Source: Puniceicoccus vermicola (GTDB lineage Bacteria; Verrucomicrobiota; Verrucomicrobiia; Opitutales; Puniceicoccaceae). Taken from it: a DNA stretch of 64,000 nt. The notes beneath the pieces were generated by a model. It was not told the origin of the DNA, ran no database searches, and saw only the letters and a program-made list of their open reading frames with translations. Below, piece by piece: positions 8,768 through 16,435 of this stretch. How positions within the stretch are numbered: the first letter of the stretch is position 1; each line of letters begins with the position of its first letter. The translations under genes were made by a program, and so were the position numbers. The stretch lies in NCBI RefSeq assembly GCF_014230055.1, contig NZ_JACHVA010000046.1, positions 1 to 64,000 of the forward strand, in the 5' to 3' direction.

Positions 8768-9775
8768 CTATTTTGATTGCCAGAAGTGGTGTGGCTCGAT
8801 CGGATCGTTGGCCTTCACTGCAGCGGAAATCGGTTTGCCGACAATTTGGTCGATGCTCTCTGCGGGCATTTGGTTCTGAGGTCTGACGATGAGAATGTCT
8901 TCGTCGGTGATGGTCTGGCCGGCGGGGATATCCCGGGCTGCATACAGTCCTCGTCTTGCTCGTTGACGGGTGTAATTCTCGGCTTCCCCAATTTTTGTGG
9001 GTTGATATTGAAGGCTTGCTTCGATCGCACGGATGGACGCGACATACTCTTTCATGACCTTGGGCTCTGCTGCGTGTTTGTGATCGAAACCGGAGAGGGT
9101 TCTATCCGTTGTGAAATGTTTTTCGATCCACGTTGCTCCAAGAGTTACTGCCGCACATGCCGCTTCGGAGGAGAGGGTGTGGTCCGAGAATCCCACGGCG
9201 GTGCCGAAAGCATGTTTCAAGGTGTTGATGAACGACAGGTTCGTGTCTTGTAGAAGGGAGGGGTATGCGGATACGCAGTGCAATAGCACGAGTTTTTCGC
9301 CCTCGATTCCCTCTTTGCTGAGGACATTGACGCTATTCTCAATGTCGGAAAGGGATGACATCCCAGTCGATACGACCATGGTCTTTCCGTATGCGGCGGC
9401 CTCCCGCAGGAAACGGACATTGTTTAGGTCGGAGGATGCGATTTTGAGATAGGGGCAGTTTAAGGTTTCGAGTAATTGAAGACCTTTCGAATCGAAAGCG
9501 GAAGCGGAGCAGGGGATGCCCTTTTGTTTGGCATCGGCAAAAATCTCGGTCCATTCCTCGTCGCTCAAGACGCCCTCTTGTCGAATCCGCAAGACCTCGG
9601 AAATATCATAGTGCCCATAGTGATATTTCGCCTGTCGGTATAGGCCTTCGGGATATATGATCTGGTATTTAACCGAATCGGCTCCGGAGTCGAAGGCTAC
9701 TGTGTTGAGGTCTTTTGCCAGTTCGACAGAGCCGTTATAATTGCTGCCAGCTTCGGCGATGATATGAACTCCCAT
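8768..9775 (-). CDS. NeuB/SpsE-like nonulosonic acid synthase (copy 1)
   Basis: 335 residues. A TIM-barrel synthase domain (IIAEAGSNYNGS near the start, VKYQIIYP, SSDLNN, HCVSAYP, GFSDHT, EKHFTTDR) is followed by a C-terminal antifreeze-like SAF domain from about residue 275 (RRGLYAARDIPAGQTITDEDI). The family condenses phosphoenolpyruvate with a 2-acetamido hexose to give a nine-carbon acid (sialic, legionaminic or pseudaminic type). The adjacent PseG-like gene points to a 2,4-diacetamido substrate rather than ManNAc. A second, separate copy is at 27850-28890. Confidence 0.92.
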   Translation of the reverse strand: MGVHIIAEAGSNYNGSVELAKDLNTVAFDSGADSVKYQIIYPEGLYRQAKYHYGHYDISEVLRIRQEGVLSDEEWTEIFADAKQKGIPCSASAFDSKGLQLLETLNCPYLKIASSDLNNVRFLREAAAYGKTMVVSTGMSSLSDIENSVNVLSKEGIEGEKLVLLHCVSAYPSLLQDTNLSFINTLKHAFGTAVGFSDHTLSSEAACAAVTLGATWIEKHFTTDRTLSGFDHKHAAEPKVMKEYVASIRAIEASLQYQPTKIGEAENYTRQRARRGLYAARDIPAGQTITDEDILIVRPQNQMPAESIDQIVGKPISAAVKANDPIEPHHFWQSK

Positions 9776-9794
9776 AATATTGTCTTCTCTAGGT

Positions 9795-10877
9795 TTAGGC
9801 GATGCTGGCGTACTCGCGCGCTTGTTGGGCGAAGTTTTTCATCGCAGCATCCTGCGTCTGTTTGATGCGGTCCCAGTGGGATTTCTCGGCGGCGGCTCTG
9901 CGCTCTGGAAGCTCGGTGAGTCTATCCAGCCGATCTTTCACGTCACTGAGGATGTTCTTTGATTTTACAATGTCTACATTCCAATCCTGGAAGCCGACGG
10001 TGTCCATTAGGCTGAGAGCTCTCTCATCGTAGCTCAGTTTGATAAAAGGCGTGTTGAGGGCCATGCAGGGGAGGGCTGAATGCACGCGATAGGTTATGTT
10101 CAGGCGGCAATTTTTCAGCATAGCCAAGTAGGCGTGAGGATCCGAGATGTAGACGTAGGGAACTTCATTGATGGAAGCTGCAAACGAAATGTCCCGATGG
10201 TCGTGACAGAGAAGGCGGATATCTTCGTGGCCCCGCTCCTTCAGCAGGGCGATGATGTTCGCAATATCTCCATGAACCTGGGTTTGCCGCTGGAGAGAAA
10301 TATTCATCAGGGAAGGATGTCGGACACTGATTAGGGTGCAGTCTCGATCTCGATCTGCAACCGTGGGGAGTTTTGTCGTGATGCGCTCGAGGAAAATGGT
10401 CGGGCATCCTCCCAGCATTGTTTGCGAGAGTCCGATGGATTGAAGGTACTCGTGGGTTGCGATGTCACGGGCGAGAGAGAAATCTGCTCGTTCGCCCAGA
10501 GCTTTGAGAAGTTTATCCGACATCACGTCGGTTCGGTTCACCAAATTATCCTGACGGTTGTAGATTCTTCCACGGGAAAGGCTGAAAAGCATGAGAGGGG
10601 GTTCGAGGCTTTTGAGTGCGTCGATATTGATGTCCAGCTCTCCGTTCTCGTAGAGATTTCCTCCTCCCACGATGACTCCGTCGCCGTATTGGTTGATTTC
10701 GTGGATGGTTTTGCTGGTGAGACCACTGCGAACGCCGGACTCATATTTGGAGGTGGCGGGGACGGTGATTAGGTTTACGAAGCAGCCAAACGCTTCGTCA
10801 AGAGCGGCTTTTAGGCCGAGGTAAATCACGTCGTTGCCGACATTGAATCCAATCGGGCGGATGCAAAAGATGTTCAT
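9795..10877 (-). CDS. Polysaccharide pyruvyl transferase family protein
   Basis: 360 residues with the pattern of the polysaccharide pyruvyl transferase family (CsaB/WcaK-like): the opening FNVGNDVIYLGL, GGGNLYENGE, SARD-like SLARDIATHEYLQ, and a C-terminal ITYRVHSALPCMALNTPFIKLSYDER segment. Family members add a ketal pyruvate to a sugar, or are recruited as glycosyltransferase-like proteins. It sits between the cytidylyltransferase and NeuB-like genes, 19 bases from the latter. Whether pyruvate is the real donor here cannot be told from sequence. Confidence 0.85.
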   Translation of the reverse strand: MNIFCIRPIGFNVGNDVIYLGLKAALDEAFGCFVNLITVPATSKYESGVRSGLTSKTIHEINQYGDGVIVGGGNLYENGELDINIDALKSLEPPLMLFSLSRGRIYNRQDNLVNRTDVMSDKLLKALGERADFSLARDIATHEYLQSIGLSQTMLGGCPTIFLERITTKLPTVADRDRDCTLISVRHPSLMNISLQRQTQVHGDIANIIALLKERGHEDIRLLCHDHRDISFAASINEVPYVYISDPHAYLAMLKNCRLNITYRVHSALPCMALNTPFIKLSYDERALSLMDTVGFQDWNVDIVKSKNILSDVKDRLDRLTELPERRAAAEKSHWDRIKQTQDAAMKNFAQQAREYASIA

Positions 10878-10928
10878 ATTAGTTCTGTATCAATCTAGTG
10901 ATTTTTATCGTAAGTATTTCCGCCGGAA

Positions 10929-11636
10929 TCATTTGTTTTCATTGCTAGAGGGGCGAATGAGGTCGAGGGTTTGCGCGTCAATGACGCTCGTATTAGCTTC
11001 TGCTAAAAGGCCTTCGATCCTGTCCATGTCGGAGGCAATATCGATTGTCAACTGAGTTTCAGGACTGGGGTTTTGCAACGGTGGGAGGGTTGCTAATCTA
11101 ATTTTCTCTATGTTCTTGTAGAGAAATGAGGTGACGTGCTCGCGTTCTGCAGAGGGGATTTGTGGCAGCAGATCTGCGAGTTTTTCCAGTCTAATCCATT
11201 CGACTGCGATGCCGTAAGGAAAGGTTCTTGGGATTAGGTTGGTCACCAAGTCGGCACGAGTTTCGTTGGCAACGTTCCATCCCTCATCGATCAGGGCTGC
11301 GTCGGGGAAGGGTGAGTCTCCGTTTATTCTCGCGGCGTAAGTGAGTTGGTAGCTGTTTCCGGCCGATAGAAATCGTTGTGTCACGTTTTCTACCTCTTCT
11401 GGGGAGCCTCGATAGACCTGGCCGCCGATATTCTCAAAATGTTGAACGAGAGGGCTGTCGCAATCGCGGGATGTGGTGGCCAGGACTATCTCGTCCAATG
11501 AACGGCATTTTCTCAGTCGCAAGTAAATGGCTTCGACGAGCGGGATCCCGTCTATGGGCTTAAGAACCTTCCCAGGAAGGCGAGAGGAGTCCATCCGGGC
11601 TAAAATGATGGCACCTCGTGTCTTAGATTTCTCCAT
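10929..11636 (-). CDS. SpsF-like cytidylyltransferase
   Basis: 235 residues. The N-terminal motif ILARMDSSRLPGK (about 11-23) and the following nucleotide-binding pattern place it in the cytidylyltransferase family, near SpsF and CMP-nonulosonate synthetases; RINGDSPFPDAALID is the usual acceptor-side segment. It should activate a sugar acid with CTP. It is the first gene of the minus-strand operon, divergent from the regulator at 11800. Order and content (SpsF, NeuB/SpsE, SpsG-like) resemble the sps genes of Bacillus. Confidence 0.85.
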   Translation of the reverse strand: MEKSKTRGAIILARMDSSRLPGKVLKPIDGIPLVEAIYLRLRKCRSLDEIVLATTSRDCDSPLVQHFENIGGQVYRGSPEEVENVTQRFLSAGNSYQLTYAARINGDSPFPDAALIDEGWNVANETRADLVTNLIPRTFPYGIAVEWIRLEKLADLLPQIPSAEREHVTSFLYKNIEKIRLATLPPLQNPSPETQLTIDIASDMDRIEGLLAEANTSVIDAQTLDLIRPSSNENK

Positions 11637-11799
11637 GTAATTGTTCTCGAATTGAGGATTCGGGTAGCTTGGCTTGCAACGTTAATTTGCGATTGGTCCG
11701 GTCACCGAAGGGCTTCAACCTCATGGACCTTGGCGAGAAAAATCGGATTGTTCAATTCTATCCTTTACTTATTTCAGAAAAAAATGAAACAATTGAAAA
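11637..11799. promoter_or_regulatory. Divergent intergenic region between the two operons
   Basis: 163 bases separate the minus-strand operon start (11636) from the regulator start (11800), so both promoters must lie here. An inverted pair TTCAATT (11751-11757) and AATTGAA (11791-11797) flanks an A/T-rich stretch containing a second small inverted repeat (TTTCA...TGAAA, about 11772-11789) just before the regulator. These could be operator sites for the GbsR/MarR-like product, but no consensus -35/-10 box is convincing. This is inference only. Confidence 0.4.
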
Positions 11800-12315
11800 G
11801 TGTCGGAAATGGACTCGAGTACTCAAGGGAAGCTGACCTTCAATCCACTGCAGGGGGAGATGGTGGACTTTATGGTGCGTTTGTTCCGATTGATGGGTTT
11901 GCCAAAGACAATTGGCTCAATCTACGGGCTTGTGTACGCGAGTCCGCGACCGGTTTCGATGGACGACCTGACCCAGGCTTTGGGGATCAGCCTTGGCTCG
12001 GCGAGTCAGGGTTTGCGTACTCTGAAGGTGTTTCGGGCTATTCGTCCGGTATACACTCAGGGAGAGCGTCGAGAGCACTACGAAGCGGAGACAGATTTTC
12101 AGCAGTTTGTGGGAGCTTTTCTGAAGGGAGAGCTTGAGCAATATATCGAAAATACCGAAAAACGGACTGAGCGGATGATCGGCCACCTGAGGGCGCTCCC
12201 TGAGGATTCGGATAAAGATTTTTATGAAGATCGTGTAGGACGATTGTCATCAATGAACGAGCGTGCTCGGCAGATTTTGCCACTGCTCCATGAGGTCTTC
12301 AACTCGGGCGAATAG
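11800..12315 (+). CDS. GbsR/MarR-family transcriptional regulator
   Basis: 171 residues. A winged helix-turn-helix lies at about 35-85 (GSIYGLVYASPRPVSMDDL, ALGISLGSASQGLRTLK, then a wing with GERREHY), followed by a long helical C-terminal part, as in GbsR-type MarR relatives. The track start is GTG at 11800; ATG at 11809 is also possible. It is the first plus-strand gene, 149 bases before the first exporter gene, and is the natural candidate for controlling one or both divergent operons. The effector is unknown. Confidence 0.8.
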   Translation: MSEMDSSTQGKLTFNPLQGEMVDFMVRLFRLMGLPKTIGSIYGLVYASPRPVSMDDLTQALGISLGSASQGLRTLKVFRAIRPVYTQGERREHYEAETDFQQFVGAFLKGELEQYIENTEKRTERMIGHLRALPEDSDKDFYEDRVGRLSSMNERARQILPLLHEVFNSGE

Positions 12316-12380
12316 GAATAGGGCTGCGGCGTTTTGGCCGCGTACGACTGGATTCATTCCCCGTGTGGGTTTGATCGTCC

Positions 12381-12395
12381 AGGGGCGGTAGCGTG
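12381..12395 (+). promoter_or_regulatory. ops / JUMPStart-type element (RfaH-like antitermination site)
   Basis: GGCGGTAGCGTG at 12384-12395 is identical to the ops element that recruits RfaH to transcribing RNA polymerase in enterobacterial LPS, capsule and haemolysin operons. The match continues upstream (CCAGGG before it), as in the 3' half of JUMPStart. It is on the sense strand, in the untranslated stretch between the regulator and the exporter, 69 bases before the permease start at 12465. I saw no second copy in the window. The role in this organism is inferred. Confidence 0.75.
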
Positions 12396-12464
12396 GCTAT
12401 TTGCAGCAAATTTATTGGGGGATTGAGGTTCTGCGCTTCGATCAGTTTGTAGGAATTTGAATAG

Positions 12465-13307
12465 ATGAAACCTGTTATATACACGCCGGATTCGCCATTA
12501 CGGCGTCCAGTCAACATGATTGCTGAATTCTTCCGTGAGATTGTCTCTTTGCGGGAGTTGATTTGGGCTTTGTTTGTTCGAGATATTAAGGCGCAATATC
12601 GTCAAAGTTTTTTCGGATATTTGTGGATTATCGCCCCGGCTGTTGCGACCTCGGCGGCTTGGTTTTTCTTGAACTCCCAAGGAATTGTTCGGGTGGAGGA
12701 AACCAAGATGCCCTATGCCATTTTTGTGTTGGTCGGGCAGGTTCTTTGGGGCGCTTTCAGCACTTCCCTTCTTATGCCTCTTAGTGCTTTCCAAGCCTGT
12801 CGTCCAGTTGTCATGAAACTGAAGGTCGCCCCCGAGGCATTTCTTATCGCCTCCCTGGGGAAGATCTTTTTCGACCTTTTCGTTCGAGTCCTCTTCCTCA
12901 TTTTGATCCTTCTGATATTCGGTATAGGTTTTTCTTGGGGAAGTCTTATTTTTCTCCCTATTTTATTGGCTTTGTGCTGGCTGGGGATGGCAATTGGGTT
13001 GTTCTTCGTTCCCGTTGGATCTCTGTTTCAAGATATTGGACAGGCGTTGACGATGTTAGTCCCTTTCGCAATGTTCTTGACCCCCGTAGTCTACCCAGCC
13101 CCGGAAGAAGGGTTTGCTGGGGCTCTGATGACATGGAATCCGGTTGCTCCTTTTGTTGAGGCGGGTAGGGATTGGCTCATATTTGGTCAAGCCGGATACT
13201 CGGAGCTTATAATCGGACTATTTATTTCTTCGATCTTTCTCTCAATTGCGGGCTTTTTGGTTCTGCGTGTCGTGCGCCCCCGTCTAATTGAGCGGATGGG
13301 AATGTAG
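12465..13307 (+). CDS. ABC-2 type polysaccharide exporter permease (Wzm-like, system 1)
   Basis: 280 residues with an N-terminal cytoplasmic helix (LIWALFVRDIKAQYRQSFFGYLW) and six membrane segments, the hallmark of Wzm/KpsM/TagG-type permeases that export completed glycan chains across the inner membrane. It is followed 13 bases later by its ATPase gene. It is the first structural gene after the ops element, so the export system would be made first. Confidence 0.93.
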   Translation: MKPVIYTPDSPLRRPVNMIAEFFREIVSLRELIWALFVRDIKAQYRQSFFGYLWIIAPAVATSAAWFFLNSQGIVRVEETKMPYAIFVLVGQVLWGAFSTSLLMPLSAFQACRPVVMKLKVAPEAFLIASLGKIFFDLFVRVLFLILILLIFGIGFSWGSLIFLPILLALCWLGMAIGLFFVPVGSLFQDIGQALTMLVPFAMFLTPVVYPAPEEGFAGALMTWNPVAPFVEAGRDWLIFGQAGYSELIIGLFISSIFLSIAGFLVLRVVRPRLIERMGM

Positions 13308-13320
13308 CAGTAATTTATTC

Positions 13321-14601
13321 ATGTCGGAAGAATCCCTCATATCCTGTGAAAATGTCAGCAAGCGGTTCTGCCGTGATTTTCGACGATCCCTGGTTTACGG
13401 CTGTGCTGATTCGGTAAGAGACTTGGTCGGAATTGGCTCTGAGATAAAATCAGATTCATGTCTGCGAAAGGACGAATTTCTTTCGGTCAAAGATGCCTCG
13501 TTTGAGCTTAAGCGTGGAGAGTCGTTGGGACTCATTGGAAGAAACGGTGCGGGAAAGACGACATTGCTGAAGATTTTGAATGGCTTGATCAAGCCGGATG
13601 CTGGGAAAGTAACGGTGCGGGGTCGAGTGGGGGCGCTGATAGCTCTTGGCGCGGGCTTTAATCCGTTGCTGACCGCTCGCGAAAACATCATGGTCAACGG
13701 AGCGATATTGGGTCTTTCTCGTAAGAGAATTCGAGAGGTTTTTGATGATATCATTTCGTTTGCGGAAATCGAGGAATTTGTGGATTCACCCGTTCGAACA
13801 CTTAGCTCGGGAATGACGGTCAGGCTCGGATTTGCGATAGCAGCACACATGGAACCCGATGTCCTCCTGATTGACGAGGTTCTTGCTGTGGGGGATTTAT
13901 CGTTTAGGAGAAAGTGTCTTCGCTTTGTGGAGGGATTTCGGGAAAATGGGGGAGCATTTATTTTGGTTACCCACAATTTGAACCAAATTCTCTCCAGTTG
14001 TAAGAATGCGATTCTGCTGGAAAAAGGGAGTGTAGTGGCCAGTGGTCCGTCGGTCGAGGTGGTCAATCGTGCGATCGGTCTCCAGTTTTCGGAAAAATCG
14101 GCTTCGCCTGGACAGAGGCTCAAGACTGTTGAAACAGAGAATAAATCGGTGGCGATCATTTCAGCAGGTCTTTTTTCTGGGGATGGAGATGATCCGGTGT
14201 GTGGAAGAGAGGCCGTTGCTCAAATTCGAGTGAGGAGTCGCTTGGATGCGGACGACGTTACGTGGGCCCTTTACATTTGGTCTGATGATTTTTCGAGAAG
14301 ACTACTCTCGTTGCAAAGCAGTGATTTTGAAAAAGTAGATACAATTCGTGCAGGTAGTTCATATGAGTTTCGCTGCAGGCTTCCGGTTTTCCCTCTGGCG
14401 CCGGGTCGATATGGCCTCCGGTTTTCCATTCACGCACATGGAGAATTGCAGGATTCCGTGGGTTATGAAGATGATTGGATTTGGACCCACATTCGTCCTG
14501 CCAGTGTTTCTACTCAGGAAGTTCGTCGCGCGGCAGTTGGGGATTTGGTTTGGGCGGATTGCCTGTGGGAAGAAGCAAAGGCTATGGAGTTAGATGAATA
14601 G
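13321..14601 (+). CDS. Polysaccharide ABC exporter ATPase with C-terminal glycan-binding domain (Wzt-like, system 1)
   Basis: 426 residues from the ATG at 13321 (MSEESLISCENVSKRF); an earlier ATG at 13288 would overlap the permease gene and add non-family sequence. Walker A GRNGAGKTT (about 73-81), signature LSSGM (about 161-165), Walker B VLLIDE (about 181-186) and H-loop histidine near 218. Residues from about 270 to the end form a beta-rich extension like the Wzt C-terminal domain, which in O9a-type systems binds the finished O-polysaccharide end. This suggests a chain carrying a recognised terminal modification, for which the methyltransferases are candidates. Confidence 0.93.
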   Translation: MSEESLISCENVSKRFCRDFRRSLVYGCADSVRDLVGIGSEIKSDSCLRKDEFLSVKDASFELKRGESLGLIGRNGAGKTTLLKILNGLIKPDAGKVTVRGRVGALIALGAGFNPLLTARENIMVNGAILGLSRKRIREVFDDIISFAEIEEFVDSPVRTLSSGMTVRLGFAIAAHMEPDVLLIDEVLAVGDLSFRRKCLRFVEGFRENGGAFILVTHNLNQILSSCKNAILLEKGSVVASGPSVEVVNRAIGLQFSEKSASPGQRLKTVETENKSVAIISAGLFSGDGDDPVCGREAVAQIRVRSRLDADDVTWALYIWSDDFSRRLLSLQSSDFEKVDTIRAGSSYEFRCRLPVFPLAPGRYGLRFSIHAHGELQDSVGYEDDWIWTHIRPASVSTQEVRRAAVGDLVWADCLWEEAKAMELDE

Positions 14602-16435
14602 TAATAGCCGCAATCAAAGTTTTGCTCACTCCATCGCCTTTCAAAATGGCCCTGAGTTCGCGTTGCCATCGATTGAGCGTGTCGAAATCCGCAATCAATC
14701 GGACTACTATGGTGCGTCGAGTCAGTTTTTGAGTCATGCTGGGCGGAGCGCGAAAAGCTGGAAACTTGATTGGCTGTGGCAGCATGGGTGGATACCGAGG
14801 TTTTCTTTGGTAGATCCACTGGTCATCACTTCGACCATTAAAGGATTGGAGCAAGACAAACCCTGGTTCGTTTCCGTTGCTGAGGAGAAGGAATTCTTTT
14901 TGAAAAATGGGTTTGAGAAAGTCGAATCCGTCGGGCTTCCGATTTTGTATGCGAACACTCCTGAGGTTCCGCGAATTGGTGGTTCTCTGCTAGTCATGCC
15001 GATCCACTCGTCGCCTTGGGCGGAGTTGCCTCAGAGATTTAGGGAATTCGTTGGAATGGTTCACGAATTGAAGCCGTATTATTCCAAAATTGTTTTCTGT
15101 CTCCATGAGAGCTGTCTTGATAACGGTCTTTGGGTCAACGAGCTTCGTGAATTTGATATTCCGTTTGTTTTGGGAGCTTCCGTTTCCGATAGGAACTCTT
15201 TGGTGAGATCTTCTCTACTTTTTAAACAATTTGAAACGGTATTGACGAATGGTTTTGGATCCCATTTGCCCTATGCGTCCGCCTTTGGAGCAAAACTTTC
15301 CATTTTTGGTGATTATCCGAAGATTGATCCGAATAGCCTTCAAAATGAGCCATTCTACAAAAAATTTCCTCATTTGCTGAAAACCTATCTTCCACTTTGT
15401 TCGGAAGAGAATATTCGAGAAAAGTTGAACTTTCTTTTTTGCGAACCCCGCGACGCCAAAATGCATGTTGAATGGGGAAGGCAGCAAATCGGGTGGCAGA
15501 ATAAGCTGAGCAAAAAATCGGCAAGACAGCTATTAACGCGAAGGAGAGAATTTGTCTTCGATCCTGCAGAACTCAAAAGGAAAACAAAAAGCTACACTTG
15601 GAAGGGAATTCAACTCCTTCCAGAACCGGTTGAGAATAAGGTCTCATCTTTTCTTTCGAAGGCTTACCGGGACGAACGGAAGAACCATGAACAGATGGAG
15701 GCCTTGAAGACATCAGAGCGCTTTGTTCCGGGAACTGTGAAGATCGATGGTCGTTCTTGGAACTATGCCGATGCTCAGTCCTTTTATCATGCATATCAGG
15801 CGATATATCGGCAGCGCTGCTTTGATTTGCGTTTGGATTTAGTCGATCCACGAATTATCGATGCGGGAGCTCATGTAGGAATGGCATCCCGTTTCTGGAA
15901 GGAGGAGTTTCCGAATGCGGATATCGTTGCGATTGAAGCAGACGGAGATCTTATCCCGCTAATTGAGAAAAACTTGGATGGTTTGCCAGAGCCGAAGCCC
16001 GCAGTTCTTCATGCTGCTCTTTGGACTGATTCGAAGGGTGTAGAGTTTGAGGTTCAGGGTGCCGATGCGGGTCATATTCTCGCAGGCAAACCTGCAAAGG
16101 GATTTCATTTGAGAGTGCCCTCGATTGCTCTGATTGAGGTGGTCGGTGATAAGAAAGTTGATTTCCTCAAAATGGATATTGAGGGGGCAGAGGGAGAAGT
16201 CCTTCGAGCAGGAAAAAGTGGACTTCGATGGGTGGACCGTATCTTCGTAGAATATCATTCGTGGCCCGATCAGCCTCAGAGTCTGGCTGAAATTTTATCG
16301 ATTCTCCGGGATGCCGGTTTTCGAGTGTGGATGAACAGTGAATATTCTCCACGTCGTCCATTTGTGAGCAGACCTACTTCACATGGAATGGATCTTCAGC
16401 TGAATATTTCGGGGATCAAAGAGGATTTGCTTTGA
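14594..16435 (+). CDS. Fusion: GT-B-like N-terminal region plus FkbM methyltransferase domain
   Basis: 613 residues. The C-terminal part (about 380-600) is an FkbM-family methyltransferase with IIDAGAHVGM (about 421-430), IVAIEAD and FLKMDIEGAEGEVL. The N-terminal 350 residues are not clearly assigned; segments such as LTNGFGSHLPYASAFGAKLSIFGD (read here in two parts, about 218-240) resemble GT-B glycosyl- or sialyltransferase-like proteins. The start overlaps the ATPase gene by 8 bases. A protein joining sugar transfer with O-methylation could be the chain-terminating enzyme read by the Wzt domain; this is inference. Confidence 0.75.
   Translation: MNSNSRNQSFAHSIAFQNGPEFALPSIERVEIRNQSDYYGASSQFLSHAGRSAKSWKLDWLWQHGWIPRFSLVDPLVITSTIKGLEQDKPWFVSVAEEKEFFLKNGFEKVESVGLPILYANTPEVPRIGGSLLVMPIHSSPWAELPQRFREFVGMVHELKPYYSKIVFCLHESCLDNGLWVNELREFDIPFVLGASVSDRNSLVRSSLLFKQFETVLTNGFGSHLPYASAFGAKLSIFGDYPKIDPNSLQNEPFYKKFPHLLKTYLPLCSEENIREKLNFLFCEPRDAKMHVEWGRQQIGWQNKLSKKSARQLLTRRREFVFDPAELKRKTKSYTWKGIQLLPEPVENKVSSFLSKAYRDERKNHEQMEALKTSERFVPGTVKIDGRSWNYADAQSFYHAYQAIYRQRCFDLRLDLVDPRIIDAGAHVGMASRFWKEEFPNADIVAIEADGDLIPLIEKNLDGLPEPKPAVLHAALWTDSKGVEFEVQGADAGHILAGKPAKGFHLRVPSIALIEVVGDKKVDFLKMDIEGAEGEVLRAGKSGLRWVDRIFVEYHSWPDQPQSLAEILSILRDAGFRVWMNSEYSPRRPFVSRPTSHGMDLQLNISGIKEDLL

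Noticed and set aside
11652-12137. 161-codon plus-strand frame overlapping the regulator
   Set aside because: It is in a different frame from the GbsR/MarR-like gene, whose winged helix is coherent; the product looks random.
13395-14159. 254-codon open frame on the minus strand
   Set aside because: It is antisense to the Wzt-like gene, whose Walker and signature motifs are clear; the antisense product matches no family.
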